From: Cloeon dipterum
Taxonomy: Eukaryota > Arthropoda > Insecta > Ephemeroptera > Baetidae
DNA length: 64,000 nt
Reading direction: 5' to 3'
NCBI RefSeq assembly: GCF_949628265.1
Contig: NC_088787.1
Location: 34,274,844 to 34,338,843, forward strand
Below the pieces are notes generated by a model, which did not search any database, was not told where the DNA came from, and was given only the letters and a program-made list of their open reading frames with translations. Shown one piece after another: positions 12,181 through 24,143 of the stretch (position 1 is the stretch's first letter; each line of letters starts with the position of its first letter). Both the position numbers and the translations under genes were made by a program.

Positions 12181-13199
12181 GTCATGACCCAACAATTTTT
12201 ATTGATTGTATATCATCAGGTAAAACCCTGACAGATTTCCAAGTAAATTATCCGGGAAGAGAAGGGATAAAAGGAAGGCCAAAAGGGAAAAATTGATTCA
12301 ACTGCGCAAAGATTTTGATTTTTTTTTTTTTAAATAATACTCGACGACTCTTCACGCACATGAAATAAAAAAACTGATAAGCGAGCCTTCATCCCTTATT
12401 TTGTTGAAAATTTAAATCGTCAGTTAAATACATCAATTTAGTTATTGAAAAAATATTTGTATGCATAGCTCATTTATTTCGCAAATGCACAAATGAATCC
12501 CTAACTATAAGGATTAAAGGATCTAATTAAAAAGCCAGAATTTGACTGAAAATTTTAGAGAAAATTTTCGTATGGGCTGGAGGATAATTTTGACTGCTGG
12601 GCCCTTTATTTCGCGTCGCCCTGCGTTGATTGGCCAGGTTTGGAGCCAAAATTCGCGTTTTTGGCGAACTTTTCACACGGGAAGATAGGGAATCGTTAAA
12701 GTCAAATGCCTTAAATAGAATAAAATTTGCCAAGGTCGTGGAAGGAAGGTTAGCCATCGTTCGCACCCGGGTTTCAGCATTCGTGCTAGTGCGGTGCGCG
12801 CCCTTCCCGCTCCGAGAGGACAGGGATAAAATGAGCAAAAAAAAATTAGAAATTATAATGGCAATGTGCGAGTTGCTTGTCTGTGAAGTCGAAAACGTCG
12901 ATGTAAAGGTCACTTCGTCACATCTGGTTGGCTCGCAAGGCGTCACTGTGAGTGCAATGACCAAATTACGGTATTGTTTGGTCGCCCCGGCCAGTTTTTT
13001 CAAAGAATTTTCAAAGGTGATTTATTTTGTTCTTTCGTAAATTGGTCATCTACCGTGTTTGGAAATGTATTTAAGCGCCTTGCTGTGCTTTGAAATGCGC
13101 CGGTGCATTGTGCGTTGGGTGCATTGCATGCTCAGGGGGAGCGAAGAGAAGAGAAATCAGGCTGTATATTCTCTCCCTCGTCAATATTTTCGTCATCGC

Positions 13200-13294
13200 G
13201 TCAGTCTTTAGGTAGACGGGCAACAGAAAACACAATATTTTCCCTCGCTGCATCTCTTCCGCGTGTGACTCCCTCGACGCCGGCATACAACTGC
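13200..13294 (+). promoter_or_regulatory. candidate promoter and 5' UTR exon of LRR gene A
   Basis: The sequence ending tacaactgcgtg is followed by gtaggttttctcg, a good splice donor, at 13295. Equivalent sites exist in units B (about 21634), C (about 29789) and D (about 50827), and a diverged one upstream of copy E (60749). The start codon exon of each gene is itself preceded by a splice acceptor (ttttcacag, then gaaatcaacATG), so an upstream non-coding exon must exist and this is the best candidate. It is inference only. Confidence 0.3.
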
Positions 13295-15814
13295 GTGGTA
13301 GGTTTTCTCGCATTTTATTCGATTTTGTCCTTCGTGTCTTTGCCCACGGCTAATTTGAGGATTAAATCAGTCTTTTTTCGATTCAAAAGACAAAACCAAG
13401 GCCTCTTTTGACTCTAGATATAATTCCTTTCTCCACAAATATTGATTAAATACATGCTGTTCGCTACGTAATTTTAAAATTATCACCGGCAAATTCCTTT
13501 TAATTTTTCTCTGCGTCAAAGCAGGAACGCGTCCGTAAAAAATATTAAGGTGGGTGCAAGCACAAACAAATGCACCGACCCAAAGCAACAAAAGGCCGGA
13601 GATACGGAGCGCGCTCAAAAGGGTGTTATTGTTAATATCTGCCGCTGCCACGCCGTTGTATTCTCCGACCACCCGGAAGGCCAAAAGGGAAAATAAATAA
13701 TAATGCTCACCTGCTCGGACCGACAGACGGCCTTTTGCGATCTATGCCGCCGAGCATCATTATTTACCACCCAACCATTTCGCCGTCCACCTCTGGGTGA
13801 CGTGTCAGTGAGATAGAATAACCCAGCGCTGTGCCGCCGAGCCCACGCCAATGCTCGCTCGACGTTTAAAGAATTGGAGAGAATTAGGTAAACGATTGAA
13901 TTGAGAGGCAGCCGCCGCGACGGCGAAGTTTTACGGATGGCCCGGCAGCAGCGAGTGCTTGCCTGGAACATTGATCACGAATCTTTTTTTTATTAAAACT
14001 CGAAGACTGAATATGAATACTTACAGCCATGGGAAAGATAAATTTTGATGCAGCGACCGCGAGAATAGGATGGGAGAGAAAGCAGCGCAATGATAAACAC
14101 CCCCAGTCCCTCAGATTCAGTCTCCAGCACAAAAAGATCCTTCGGCGGCTGCTATTTGCCTTGCAACAGCTTTGCTTTAGTACTGATCGGCAGGGAAACA
14201 AAATTGCAGATCGGTCCAGCCACGATTTTCGTGGAGCGCAGTGTCGAAAATAAATTAAATCTTAAGACATTTTATATTTGATCGCAATATTGCTAGGCCT
14301 ATTTCTAATTATTATCGGGCGATGAAGAAATTAGAACAAAACAAAAGAATATAATTTTAAAACAAGAACCGCCGTTCTTCCCGCCGTTTCCGAAATTAAA
14401 ATCAAAGAGTTCCAAATTTCAATACTGATCAATTCTACTACTAGAGCCATAAATTACAGAATATGTCTCATTAATTTTTATTAAATTGGAAAAATCGATC
14501 TATTTCGGAGCAAATGCAGCGGCTAACTCTTGATTTTATCCTTCAGAGAACGCACCTGCCGATGCACAAAAGCTCGATTGAGAGTGCAGGTGCTGCTAGC
14601 GAGCAGGCAAAGGCAGCGCTCGCACCTTTCAGTAACAATAACGCACACAAACAGGTATGCCATCTGCAGGTATCAAGTGGAAGGCTATCTTATTATTCGC
14701 TCTCCGTCGCGTGTGACGGCCGTGTCGGGCAGATGCGCGTCTTCAATAAATCACGAGAGTAGCTTCCAAATCTGATACCTGGCGGAAATAGTAAGTCGAC
14801 TCAATTAGATAACCTCATTTATGTAATTATCAAGCAGCAATCGCCCTTCTGGCTATGGTGGAGGTTCGAGGGCACTGCTTCTTTGGTCGGGTGCAGGGGT
14901 TGTTTGGCTCGAGGGGTCGTAAACAAACCGACTGACGCTAGCATGCGCGGGAGGCTCCCAACCGCGGCGCAAAATAAAGAGGCCGATCTCCGTGAGTTGT
15001 GGCTTGGGGTTTGCGAGGGCCGCCGGAGGCAACGAACCCATCTTTTTCACCTGCAAAAGTTTTCTCCGTAGCCAAACGGGTTGATATGAGCCCCGCAGAT
15101 GCCCGTTGAGTAAGCCGCTTACGCGTATCCTTCTGGTATATAAAATTGGCAAAACGTTTATTACGTCGATATTCGTGGGAACAGGGGTGCCAGGGGTGGT
15201 GGTTGGACACCTGTCGGATGCAGAATTTTACGGCGAGTACGGTCAACATTGAATTTTGACCTTGCGACCCCTAGGAGAAGAGCTAGAAATTTTTAAAGGG
15301 GAAAAACGCTGTTTGTGACATTTCAAAATTCTGGTATTCGGGGCATGGCCGGGGTCCCGAGGGCCGGCGGCCGGTTTTTCTAGTTCAGACGATGCGCCTC
15401 AATAGTGCCTGTCTGCTCGTGTTTGGTTTTTCAAAATCCGACCATTTTTCAAAATACGGCGCCACGTTTTCTGCGAAATTTTCAAAAAAGTCAAAATGTT
15501 AAAAAAAATCGTCATGACCCGAGTTATTCCACTAAGGTATTCCGCTAAGGGGATGAGCAAACCATTTGTGATACATTGTTTGAAACAATTTTAAACATTA
15601 TTTTTATCAATAATTTAGCAAAAGGCGAAAGGAAATTTTGTCTAGCACTGTTTAATTCATCTTGACCGCTCCTGAACTGAATCGCATTAAATGATGCAAC
15701 ATTTAAATCACATCTTCAATTATTTTATAAATTGGTGTTGATTTTTTAAATGAGCAAAATTAAATTTAGTAATTTTAATAAGCTGTAAAATGATTATTTT
15801 CACAGGAAATCAAC

Positions 15815-18604
15815 ATGAAACGGGAATTGAAGACTCTGCTTAAATTGGCGAGGAGAAGGTCGAGGACAATGAGGAGAAGCAAAACGTTGAAAGATCTTGC
15901 AACAAGATCAATCATAACGAAGTTGTGCACGCATCTTAAAGGCGGTGGTCATAATTTGGCAAAATTACGTAAGTTTCAAAGAGTTTAATGTTAAAATAAT
16001 AGTTTACTTAATGGTTTTTACAGCTGCATGCTTGCGTGAGTCGTTGTTGCTTGAGTTGGTCAAACGCAGGTCGAACAAACAATATGGAGAAGAGCAGAAA
16101 CGTAACCTGCCACTGACAATGAGAAAGGCCGTTAGCCTTTTGATCAGCTCCGAAACGAAAAAATTCGAGTTTGGAGGCTTACTTTCCTACACCAAAAGGA
16201 ATAATGTCCTCCGAAACACATTTAAGGTATGTAATTCAGAATGCAAAATTTTTCGATAACCACAAATTTTTGTTTCAAGCAGATCCTACAAATTTTGACA
16301 AGAGCTCCCAACCTTGAGCACCTGATTATCAACGTCAAGGAAAAGTTCGAAAATCATCACTATCCGCTTTTGGAGGAGAGGTCGATTCAAGCTATTTCAA
16401 GGATGGAGAATCTCAAAATTTTGAAGATTATCGAGTTCGCTGTCAAATATGATGATATGAAATCCATTTGCAAAGTTCTAAAAAAATTGCAATACGTGGA
16501 ATTCTTTCACATTGACTTTTCTGACACGAGACTGGAGGATCTGGGCGCGGACATCGAAGACTTTAAGTCGAGCTTTTCTCGACTTACGGTAATTTTGTTT
16601 GAATCAGCACGAGTAATGCTGTGCCCGTTCGAAAGGAAGTTGAAACGTCTGTGCCTGCAAAACCTGCCCAATCTCAAGATCATCTACAAATGTCAAGATT
16701 ACACAAATTTCGATAGTCCGCTCGAAGAATCGTTGATTCCAGTTGAACCTTGCGTTTTGCGTCACCTGTGCATTTCTCCCAGCACCTCTGATCTGCCATC
16801 GGTATTCCCTGAAGTGACAAATTTACACGTATGTAGAAAAAGCAATGTATTTTCATGCCTTTCTAGTCTAGATTTAACATATACATTTTTATTGGAGTTA
16901 AAAATTTTTGCCAAAAACATTTCTTGATATGTCTTTCTCAGCTAAATTTTATACTAGCTAAATGGTTACCAATTGATTATTTTCCAACAGGTACGTTTTC
17001 CGAGGAATGAGATAACAGACGAAGACAAGCTCAAATCAATTCTACGCTTCTCAAGCATTGAATGTTTGCTTTTGAACTTTCCGCCGACTTTTTCAATCTT
17101 TGAAAGAGTTATCGGCGCTTACGGAGCAAATTTGCACACTCTGATTATCATCGCAGTGGAGATTACTGACGGGGAATCTCCGTCATTCAGTAGAATTTTC
17201 GCTTCCTGCCCAAAACTCCAAAAGTTGGTTTTAAGTGGCGTTGACATATCTGACTACAAGAAGCCAATAGACACCTTTGCGCCGCTAAGAGAATTCGAGT
17301 GGACACCTTAGTAAGTTTGAATTATTGGTCTGGAGGGCATGTTCCAGCAGTTCTCAAGATTTTAAATGTTATGCGCAAATATATATGAATGAATTTATTC
17401 TAAAACGCATATATGCGTGCGACACTAATCGTCCTATACAATCAGTTCTTACAAGTCTTTGCTGCTTCTCTTAAACTAATTCTTTTTGCTAAACATTTTA
17501 AAATATGATATTTTTCACAGTGTTCCCCACAAAAAACAACATATACAAATCTCCTAGGGTTCACAATGATACATCTGAGTTGAACATAACAAAGATTGAT
17601 ATCCATGGCTTGCAAATCGAGTCATATGATACATGTCTATCCTCAAACTTAGGCACCCTCAAATTCCCATTTAACATTGTTTGTGTTTCATAAAATGCAT
17701 CACAAATCGCAAGCGTCTATTTATAATTTTTATGTTAACAAACTTCTTATAATTATCTGTTTCAGGGAGGTCATATTTCATTTTTAGATCTGTAACAAAT
17801 AAGTTCAAGTCTTTGGCCACTAGTTCATTATACGTAACACGCGATCTATTGTATTTAGAGATCCCCAGCACTTTAGGTATCGTGTTTTGATTTGCTCTAA
17901 TGTTTCGAAATGCTTCAAAGTAAGATAAGGCCAAATAACTTCTATGCCATAAGAGGCAGTAGGAGAAACTTTTAAGTCAAAAAGTTTATCTTCCGTTTCA
18001 ATCGAAAGTTTATTCAAGTTTTTAATGTTATAAGTTGCCATGAGGGCTGCCCACGCTCGTTTCTCCATTTACTGTATATATTTATGCCAACACAAAGAAA
18101 AGATCCAATCTTTTATTTAAAAAAGAAAATTGCAGTCGAAAATGATTCTGTACTTTCTATTTCAATTATTATTCTTTTTGTTTCAGTGATACTGGACTCC
18201 AGACATTTGAAGTGACCAACATTCTCTCAGCTCTGCCAAACCTGGAGAAAATCACCCTCTCAGACTTAGAATCCCTGGAAGTCGACGATCTTAAGAAGCT
18301 GGCATCGAACATTAAAGAAAATAAAATTTTAGGCAAGCTCACTGAAATTAAATTAATATTCCCGGTTTGTGGCCATTTTGAAAGTGATGATGATCGCGTA
18401 TTGCTTCGGGCTGTCAGAGACATAATCGCAAACGCTGTGGCATATCTCCCCGCTTTGGTTGACATTGAATTATATTTAGGTTATCGTTTGAATAGCTTAT
18501 ATCAGGACCAAATTCGGAAAATTGGTGAAAAGTTTCAGGAGTTGATCGGAGATGACAGTATCGTCAAGTTCATTCGTACAATTGAAAATAGAAAAATTGG
18601 CTGA
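15815..18604 (+). CDS. LRR protein with F-box-like N-terminus, array copy A
   Basis: Five coding exons (15815-15968, 16024-16226, 16283-16828, 16991-17310, 18187-18604) join in phase to a 546-residue protein. Residues 1-50 are very basic (RRRSRTMRRSKTLKDLATR). A motif LPACLRESLLLELVKRRS spans the exon 1/2 join and resembles the L-P-x-x-L-x-x-x-L-L core of an F-box. The rest is leucine-rich repeats, with units such as RAPNLEHLIINV, LRHLCISP, ILRFSSIECLLLNF and LPNLEKITLSDL. LRR/F-box proteins usually act as substrate receptors of SCF ubiquitin ligases; that role is inferred here. Compared with B-D it has two extra residues in exon 2, a shorter acidic loop in exon 5 and a longer intron 4 with a LINE insertion. 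No frame break was seen. Confidence 0.8.
17387..18082 (-). mobile_element. truncated LINE fragment in intron 4 of copy A
   Basis: The sister genes have a compact intron 4 of about 170 bases; copy A carries some 700 extra bases here. On the minus strand two overlapping frames (18068-17820 and 17934-17671) encode the C-terminal region of a LINE polyprotein downstream of reverse transcriptase, recognisable by LFDLKVSPTASYGIEVIW and KVLGISKYNRSRVTY. They are separated by a frameshift. The 3' end at the left shows an ATTCATTCAT tail rather than poly(A). The piece is 5'-truncated and dead. The borders are approximate. Confidence 0.7.
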
Positions 18605-20791
18605 ACATCTGTTAGCTCTTTGTTTTGCTGGTTTTGTTAAGAAATTCTGGATTTCTTAAAATTCGTGCTGCTAATTATGAGTTAAATTAAAATAAAAATA
18701 TACATAATACTCTATTTGTTTCATTTTCTGGAATAAAAAACTAAATGTTTTGGTGGAAAATTTCTGCTTATCCATGGGGGCCCGGGTTGCAATCTGTGTT
18801 GCTTTTCCTCCGGTCAGAAGTCAATATGGCGTCGAAATAACGGAGGCTAATCGGGAGACAGTCCAGCGGCCGATCAGAAGCGTCAACAGACAGTAGTCAT
18901 TCAGCACTTCGCCGCCTTAAATGCAATATATAGAATCATATTATAGAATTCTAGACAAAAATTGCATGTTTGAAAAAGCAAACTGATAAATATATAGGAT
19001 TGATATCTGGAGATCAGTGCTGAAGAAAGCGTCCAAAACATTTATTAGTAGGTAAATTATTGAGAAAAAAATGTGGAATCTCTTTTTCAAGATGCTTAAC
19101 TCATTTAATTAATTTTTCTCCGACGAAGATTTCTGCTTTTACCAAAATTTATTGAAAGTTTCAGAAGGCAGTGATTTTTCTCTCTTAAAAAAAAACCACC
19201 TCTTGCATTTACGGACTAAGGAGGCGCAGTATGTGTGCAGAGGAAATTTATCTATTTGCTCTTTACAGCCTTTGCTCCTTATTTCCCTTCCTTACTTGAC
19301 GCGTGCAGGTTTTTCAAAGTGTTGAGCCGAGCCGACAGCCTACTTCCTTGTGTTTGGAGGAGAGTCTACCCATTTCCTGTGTGGACATTTTTTCTGATGA
19401 GTATTTCTATTTTCAAACGAGGAAAGAACCCATCTCTACAATTGACAGCATTAATTTATAATTGTTTGTTTTAGGTAATAAATGTCCACATGAATAGGCT
19501 TTTTTCAAATCAAATCAAAAAATCATTTAAGAGTAAAATAGCAGTTTTCATTGAGGTGAATTTAACGCGCATGCAATTTGGAGGATGCCTGGATGTAAAA
19601 TAACAACTTTGATTAACGTTTATTTTTCTGGTCGTTTATCAAACTGACAGTTTCAGCCGCAAAAAAGATTTTGCAACACTGAAATTTGGCTACAATCCGA
19701 AAAGATACTGGGATTGGTCGCTGCCACAGCGATCTGTTCCTAATTGTATGAATTTGGCAAGGATAAACAACAATCAATTTTTAATTACAGCGTGGAATGA
19801 TACTGGGCAACAATTGAAAATTACTTGAATTATTGGATGCCATAAACAATTGACCGATAAACAATTTGTTCAACAATTTGCAATAATAAAAAATGACATT
19901 CCTATAATAAAAATTCAAATTTTGCCAATTTTCTCAAAAATTTACAGTGCTTGAACATATTTTCTTGGCATATTCCGATTCGTCTCGTCGAGATCTGTCC
20001 AATGGTGTATGCCACTTATTGGGAAACTCTTGGTTTTGAAATGAAATCGGATTTCAAGTAAGGAGACAGCCATTACCATTTGAAAAGCACGCTAACTTTC
20101 CAGCAAATTTTCTCGAAAAATTACAGTGCTTCTTTGGTAAATTTAGGCTTTCACTGAATCCTAAGGGATGAGATTATGCATTGGCAACAAGCATTTTCCA
20201 GGCTTTTGCAGTACCACTCCTTTTTAAATCTCTCCGAGCTACGCAACCGGCGTGACTCACGCCGCGTGCTCGGCGGAAAGAATAAACAAAAAAGCGGCAG
20301 GCGCTGACAAAGAGAGAAGAGCAAAGAGTTGGAATATATTGCAATAGCTGCAACGAAATTTTTAAGAATAATGCCGAGACATAATTTAATTCAAGAAAAA
20401 TAAGCCATGGGTTAAACGACTCATGCTTATGTGATCCAATCATTGAATCGGCCGGAGGATGACTGCTGTTTTGACACAGTTTGGACGCAATTGACTTATT
20501 ATAATTACTGATCAAAAGAGAGCTTTTCAACATCGTCATCTGCCGAACCTTTATTTTTTAGCGAGACTCGCAAATAAGATCGCCATTATATCTGCTCTCG
20601 GGGGTCGCATGCTTTGCCAAAGTGACAACAGTGCGACCTTTGGCCGGCGCCACAGCGAATTGCCGCCAAAAATCCACTCAAAACTACGAGTCATGCAGCG
20701 TAACATTGAGTCGTCCAGAAAGAATTTAACTTGCAATTAGTCCACGTTAATTAATTGTCGCTATGACACGATCTAATAACTTTCATAATGG
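18605..20791. other. 3' flank of unit A, non-coding
   Basis: Contains the polyadenylation region of copy A (AATAAA-like sequence near 18690). A block shared with B holds gtcagaagtcaatatggcg at 18814. A spacer at 18890-19560 is special to this unit. A block shared with B and C (19600-20791) includes the dispersed gctacgcaaccggcgtga repeat at about 20230. Open frames in it are short and not preserved. Confidence 0.5.
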
Positions 20792-20943
20792 AGCGGGGGT
20801 GGGGAGCGGGGGGCCGAGGGGAGTCCGGGCCCAAGAAGTTTTTGGCCGCCGCCCCATAGGGGCCCGGGGAGCCCCCTCTTTGCAAGCGGCCTCCCTATGC
20901 TTCTGGGAAAAAAATTGCCAAAATGGGGCGGATCGGTGCACGA
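20792..20943. other. GC-rich insert at the A/B junction
   Basis: Unit A ends at ttcataatgg and unit B starts at about 20944. Between them lie about 150 bases of strikingly GC-rich sequence with G runs (ggggtggggagcggggggcc) and C runs, unlike anything else nearby. The corresponding B/C junction (28542 onward) has unrelated AT-rich sequence. The G runs could form a quadruplex. Origin is unknown. Confidence 0.6.
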
Positions 20944-23900
20944 AAATTTTCGTATGAGCTGAACGATAATTTTGACTGCTGTGCCCTTTATTTCGCGCCG
21001 CCCTGCGTTGATTGGCCACGTTTGGAGCCAAAATTCGAGTTTTTGGCGAAATTTTCAAACGGGAAGATAGGGAATCGTTAAGGTCAAATGCCTTAAACAG
21101 AATAGAATTTGTCATGGTCGTTGAAGGAAGGCTAACCATTGTTGATTTTTCGATATAAAATAAGATGGAGAGGGTAAAAAAGGGCGGTACAGTAAATTTA
21201 GAAATTATAATGGCAATGTGCGAGTTGCTTGTCTGTGAAGTCGAAAACGTCGATGCAAAGGTCACTTCGTCACATCTGGTTGGCTCGCAAGGCGTCACTG
21301 TGAGTGCAATGACCAAATAACGGTATTGTTTGGTCGCCCCGGCCAGTTTTTCGAAGAATTATTGTGAAAGGTGATTTATTTTGTTCTTTCGTAAATTGGT
21401 CATCTACCGTGTTTGGAAATGCTGTGCTTTGAAATGCGCCGGTGCATTGTGCGTTGGGTGCATTGCATGCACAGGGGGAGCGAAGAGAAGAGAAATCAGG
21501 CCGTGTATTCTCTCCCTCGTCAATATTTTCGTCATCGCGCCAGTCTTTAGGTAGACGGGCAACAGAAAACACATTTTCCCTCGCTGCATCTCTTCCGCGT
21601 GTGACTCCTTCGACGCCGGCATACAACTGCGTGGTAGGTTTTCTCGCATTTTATTCGATTTTGTCCTTCGTGTCTTTGCCCACGACTAATTTGGAAGATT
21701 AAATCAGTCTTTATTTCGTTTCAAAAGACCAAATCAAGGCCTCTTTTGACTCTAGATATAATTCCTTTCTCCACAAATATTGATTAAATACATGCTGTTC
21801 GCTACATAATTTTAAAATTATCACCGGCCAATTCCTTTTAATTTTTCTCTGCGTCAAAGCAGGAACGCGTCCGTAAAAAAATTAAGGTGGGTGCACGCAC
21901 AAACAAATGCACCGACCCAAAGCAACAAAAGGCCGGAGATACAGAGCGCGCTCAAAAGGGTGTTATTGTTAATATCTGCCGCTGCCACGCCGTTGTATTC
22001 TCCGACCACCCGGAAGGCCAAAAGGGAAAATAAATAATAATGCTCACCTTCTCGGACCGAAAGACGGCCTTTTGCGATCTCTGCCGCCGAGCATCATTAT
22101 TTACCACCCAACCATTTCGTCGTCCACCTCAGGGTGACGTGTCAATGAGATAGAATAACCAAGCGTCGAGCTGCGGGGCCCACGCCAAACGCCAATGCTC
22201 GCTCGACGTTTAAAGAATTGGAGAGAAATAGTTAAACGATTGAATTGAGAGGCAGCCGCCGCGACGGAGAAGTTTTACGGATGGCCCGGCGGCAGCGAGT
22301 GCTTGCCTGGAACATTGATCACGAATCTTTTTTTTAAATAAACTCGAATACTGATTATGAATACTTACAGCCATGGAAAAGAGAAATTTTTATGCTCTGA
22401 CCGCGAGAATAGGATGGGAGAGAAAGCAGCGCAATGAATAACTCCCCCAGTCGCACAGATTCAGTCTCCAGCACAAAAAGATCCTTCGGCGGCTGCTATT
22501 TGCCTTGGAACAGCTTTGCTTTGGTACTGATCGGCAGGGAAACAAAATTGCAGATCGGTCCAGCCACGATTTTTGTGCAGCGCAGTGTCGAAAATAAATT
22601 AAATCTTAAGACATTTTATATTTGAGCGCAATATTGCTAGGCCTATTTCTAATTATTATCGGGCGATGAAGAAATTAGAACAAAACAAAAGAATATAATT
22701 TTAAAACAAGAACCGCCGTTCTTCCCGCCGTTTCCGAAATTAAAATCAAAGAGTTCCAAATTTCCACACTGATAAGTTCTACTACTAGAATCAAAAATTA
22801 CAGAATATGTCTCATTAATTTTTATTGAATTGGGAAAATTGATCTATTTCGGAGCTAATGCCTGATTTTATCCTTCAGAGAACGCACCTGCCGATGCACA
22901 AAAGCTCGATTGAGAGTGCAGGTGCTGCTAGCGAGCAGGCAAAGGCAGCGCTCGCACCTTTCGATGTACAATAACGGACACAGGTAAACGCAGGTATGCC
23001 ATCTGCAGGTATCAAGTGGAAGGCCATCTTATTATTCGCTCTCCGTCGCGTGTGACGGCCGTGTCGGTCAGATGCTCGTCTTCAATAAATCACGAGAGTA
23101 GCTTCTAAATCTGAGACCTGGCGGAAATTGTAAGTCGACTCAATTCAATTAGATAACCTCATTTATGTAATTATCAAGCAGCAATCGCCCTTCTGGCTAT
23201 GGTGGAGGTTCGAGGGCACTGCTTCTTTGGTCGGGTGCAGGGGTTGTTTGGCTCGAGGGGTCGTAAACAAACCGACTGACGCTAGCATGCGCGGGAGGCT
23301 CCCAACCGCGGCGCAAAATAAAGAGGCCGATCTCCGTGAGTTGTGGCTTGGGGTTTGCAAGGGCCGCCGGAGGCATCGATCCCATCTTTTTCGCCTGCAA
23401 AAGTTTTCTCCGTAGCCAAACGGGTTGATATGAGCCCCGCAGAGGCCCGTTGAGTAAACCGCTTCCCTATCCTTCTGGTTGAAAAAATTGGCAAAACTTT
23501 TTTACGTTGATTTTCGTGGGAACAGGGGTGGCCGGGGGTGGCTGTGGGACCGGTCGGATGCAGAATTGTACGGCGAGTACGGTCATCATTGAATTTTGAC
23601 CTTGCGACCCCTAGGAGAAGAGCTAGAAATTTTTAAAGGGGAAAAACGCTGTTTGTGACATATCAAAATTCTGTTTTTTGGGGCATGGCCGGGGCCCCGC
23701 GGGCCGGCGGCCGGTTCTTTCTACTTCAGACGATGCGACTTAATAGTGCCTGTCTGCTCGTGTGTAGTTTTTCCAAATCCGACCATTTTTCGAAATACGG
23801 CGCCACTTTTTCGGCGAAATTTTCAAAAAAGTCAAAATGTTTGACAAAAAATCGCTATGACCCGAGGTATTCCGCCAAGGGGCTCAAACCATTGGTGATA

Positions 23901-24143
23901 TATTTTGTTTGTAACAATTTTAAACATTATTTTTATCAATAATTTAGCAAAAGGCGAAAGAAAATTTTGTCTAGCACCGTTTAATTCATCTTGACCGCTC
24001 CTGAACTGAATCGCATTAAATGATGCAACATTTAAATCACATCTTCAATTATTTTATAATTTGGTGTTGATTTTTTAAATGAGCAAAATTAAATTTAGTA
24101 ATTTTAATAAGCTGTAAAATCATTATTTTCACAGGAAATCACC

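Larger units (their letters stand above)
12560..20791 (+). repeat. segmental duplication unit A (about 8.2 kb)
   Basis: It shares nearly all of its length with units B, C and D in the same order: a conserved leader block from 12567, an upstream non-coding block (13030-15540), the five-exon LRR gene (15815-18604), and a 3' block ending at the common sequence ctaataactttcataatgg. Identity by eye is high, with indels. Differences special to unit A are a promoter-like cassette at 12762-12840, a LINE piece in intron 4 and a different spacer at 18890-19550. The block 13030-15800 holds no supported coding sequence. Confidence 0.85.

Noticed and set aside
12527..13040. Long frames on both strands in the unit leader block (also near 21000, 29300 and 50300)
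   Set aside because: Units B and C have a stop where A and D read through (taa versus tta in gaccaaat.acgg), and two strands are open at once. No domain was recognised.
14853..15249. Overlapping open frames in several frames, repeated at 23160-23494, 31294-31639 and 53920-54223
   Set aside because: They recur only because the non-coding block is duplicated. Unit D has single-base insertions here (near 54015 and 54043) that break the frame, so there is no sign of coding constraint.
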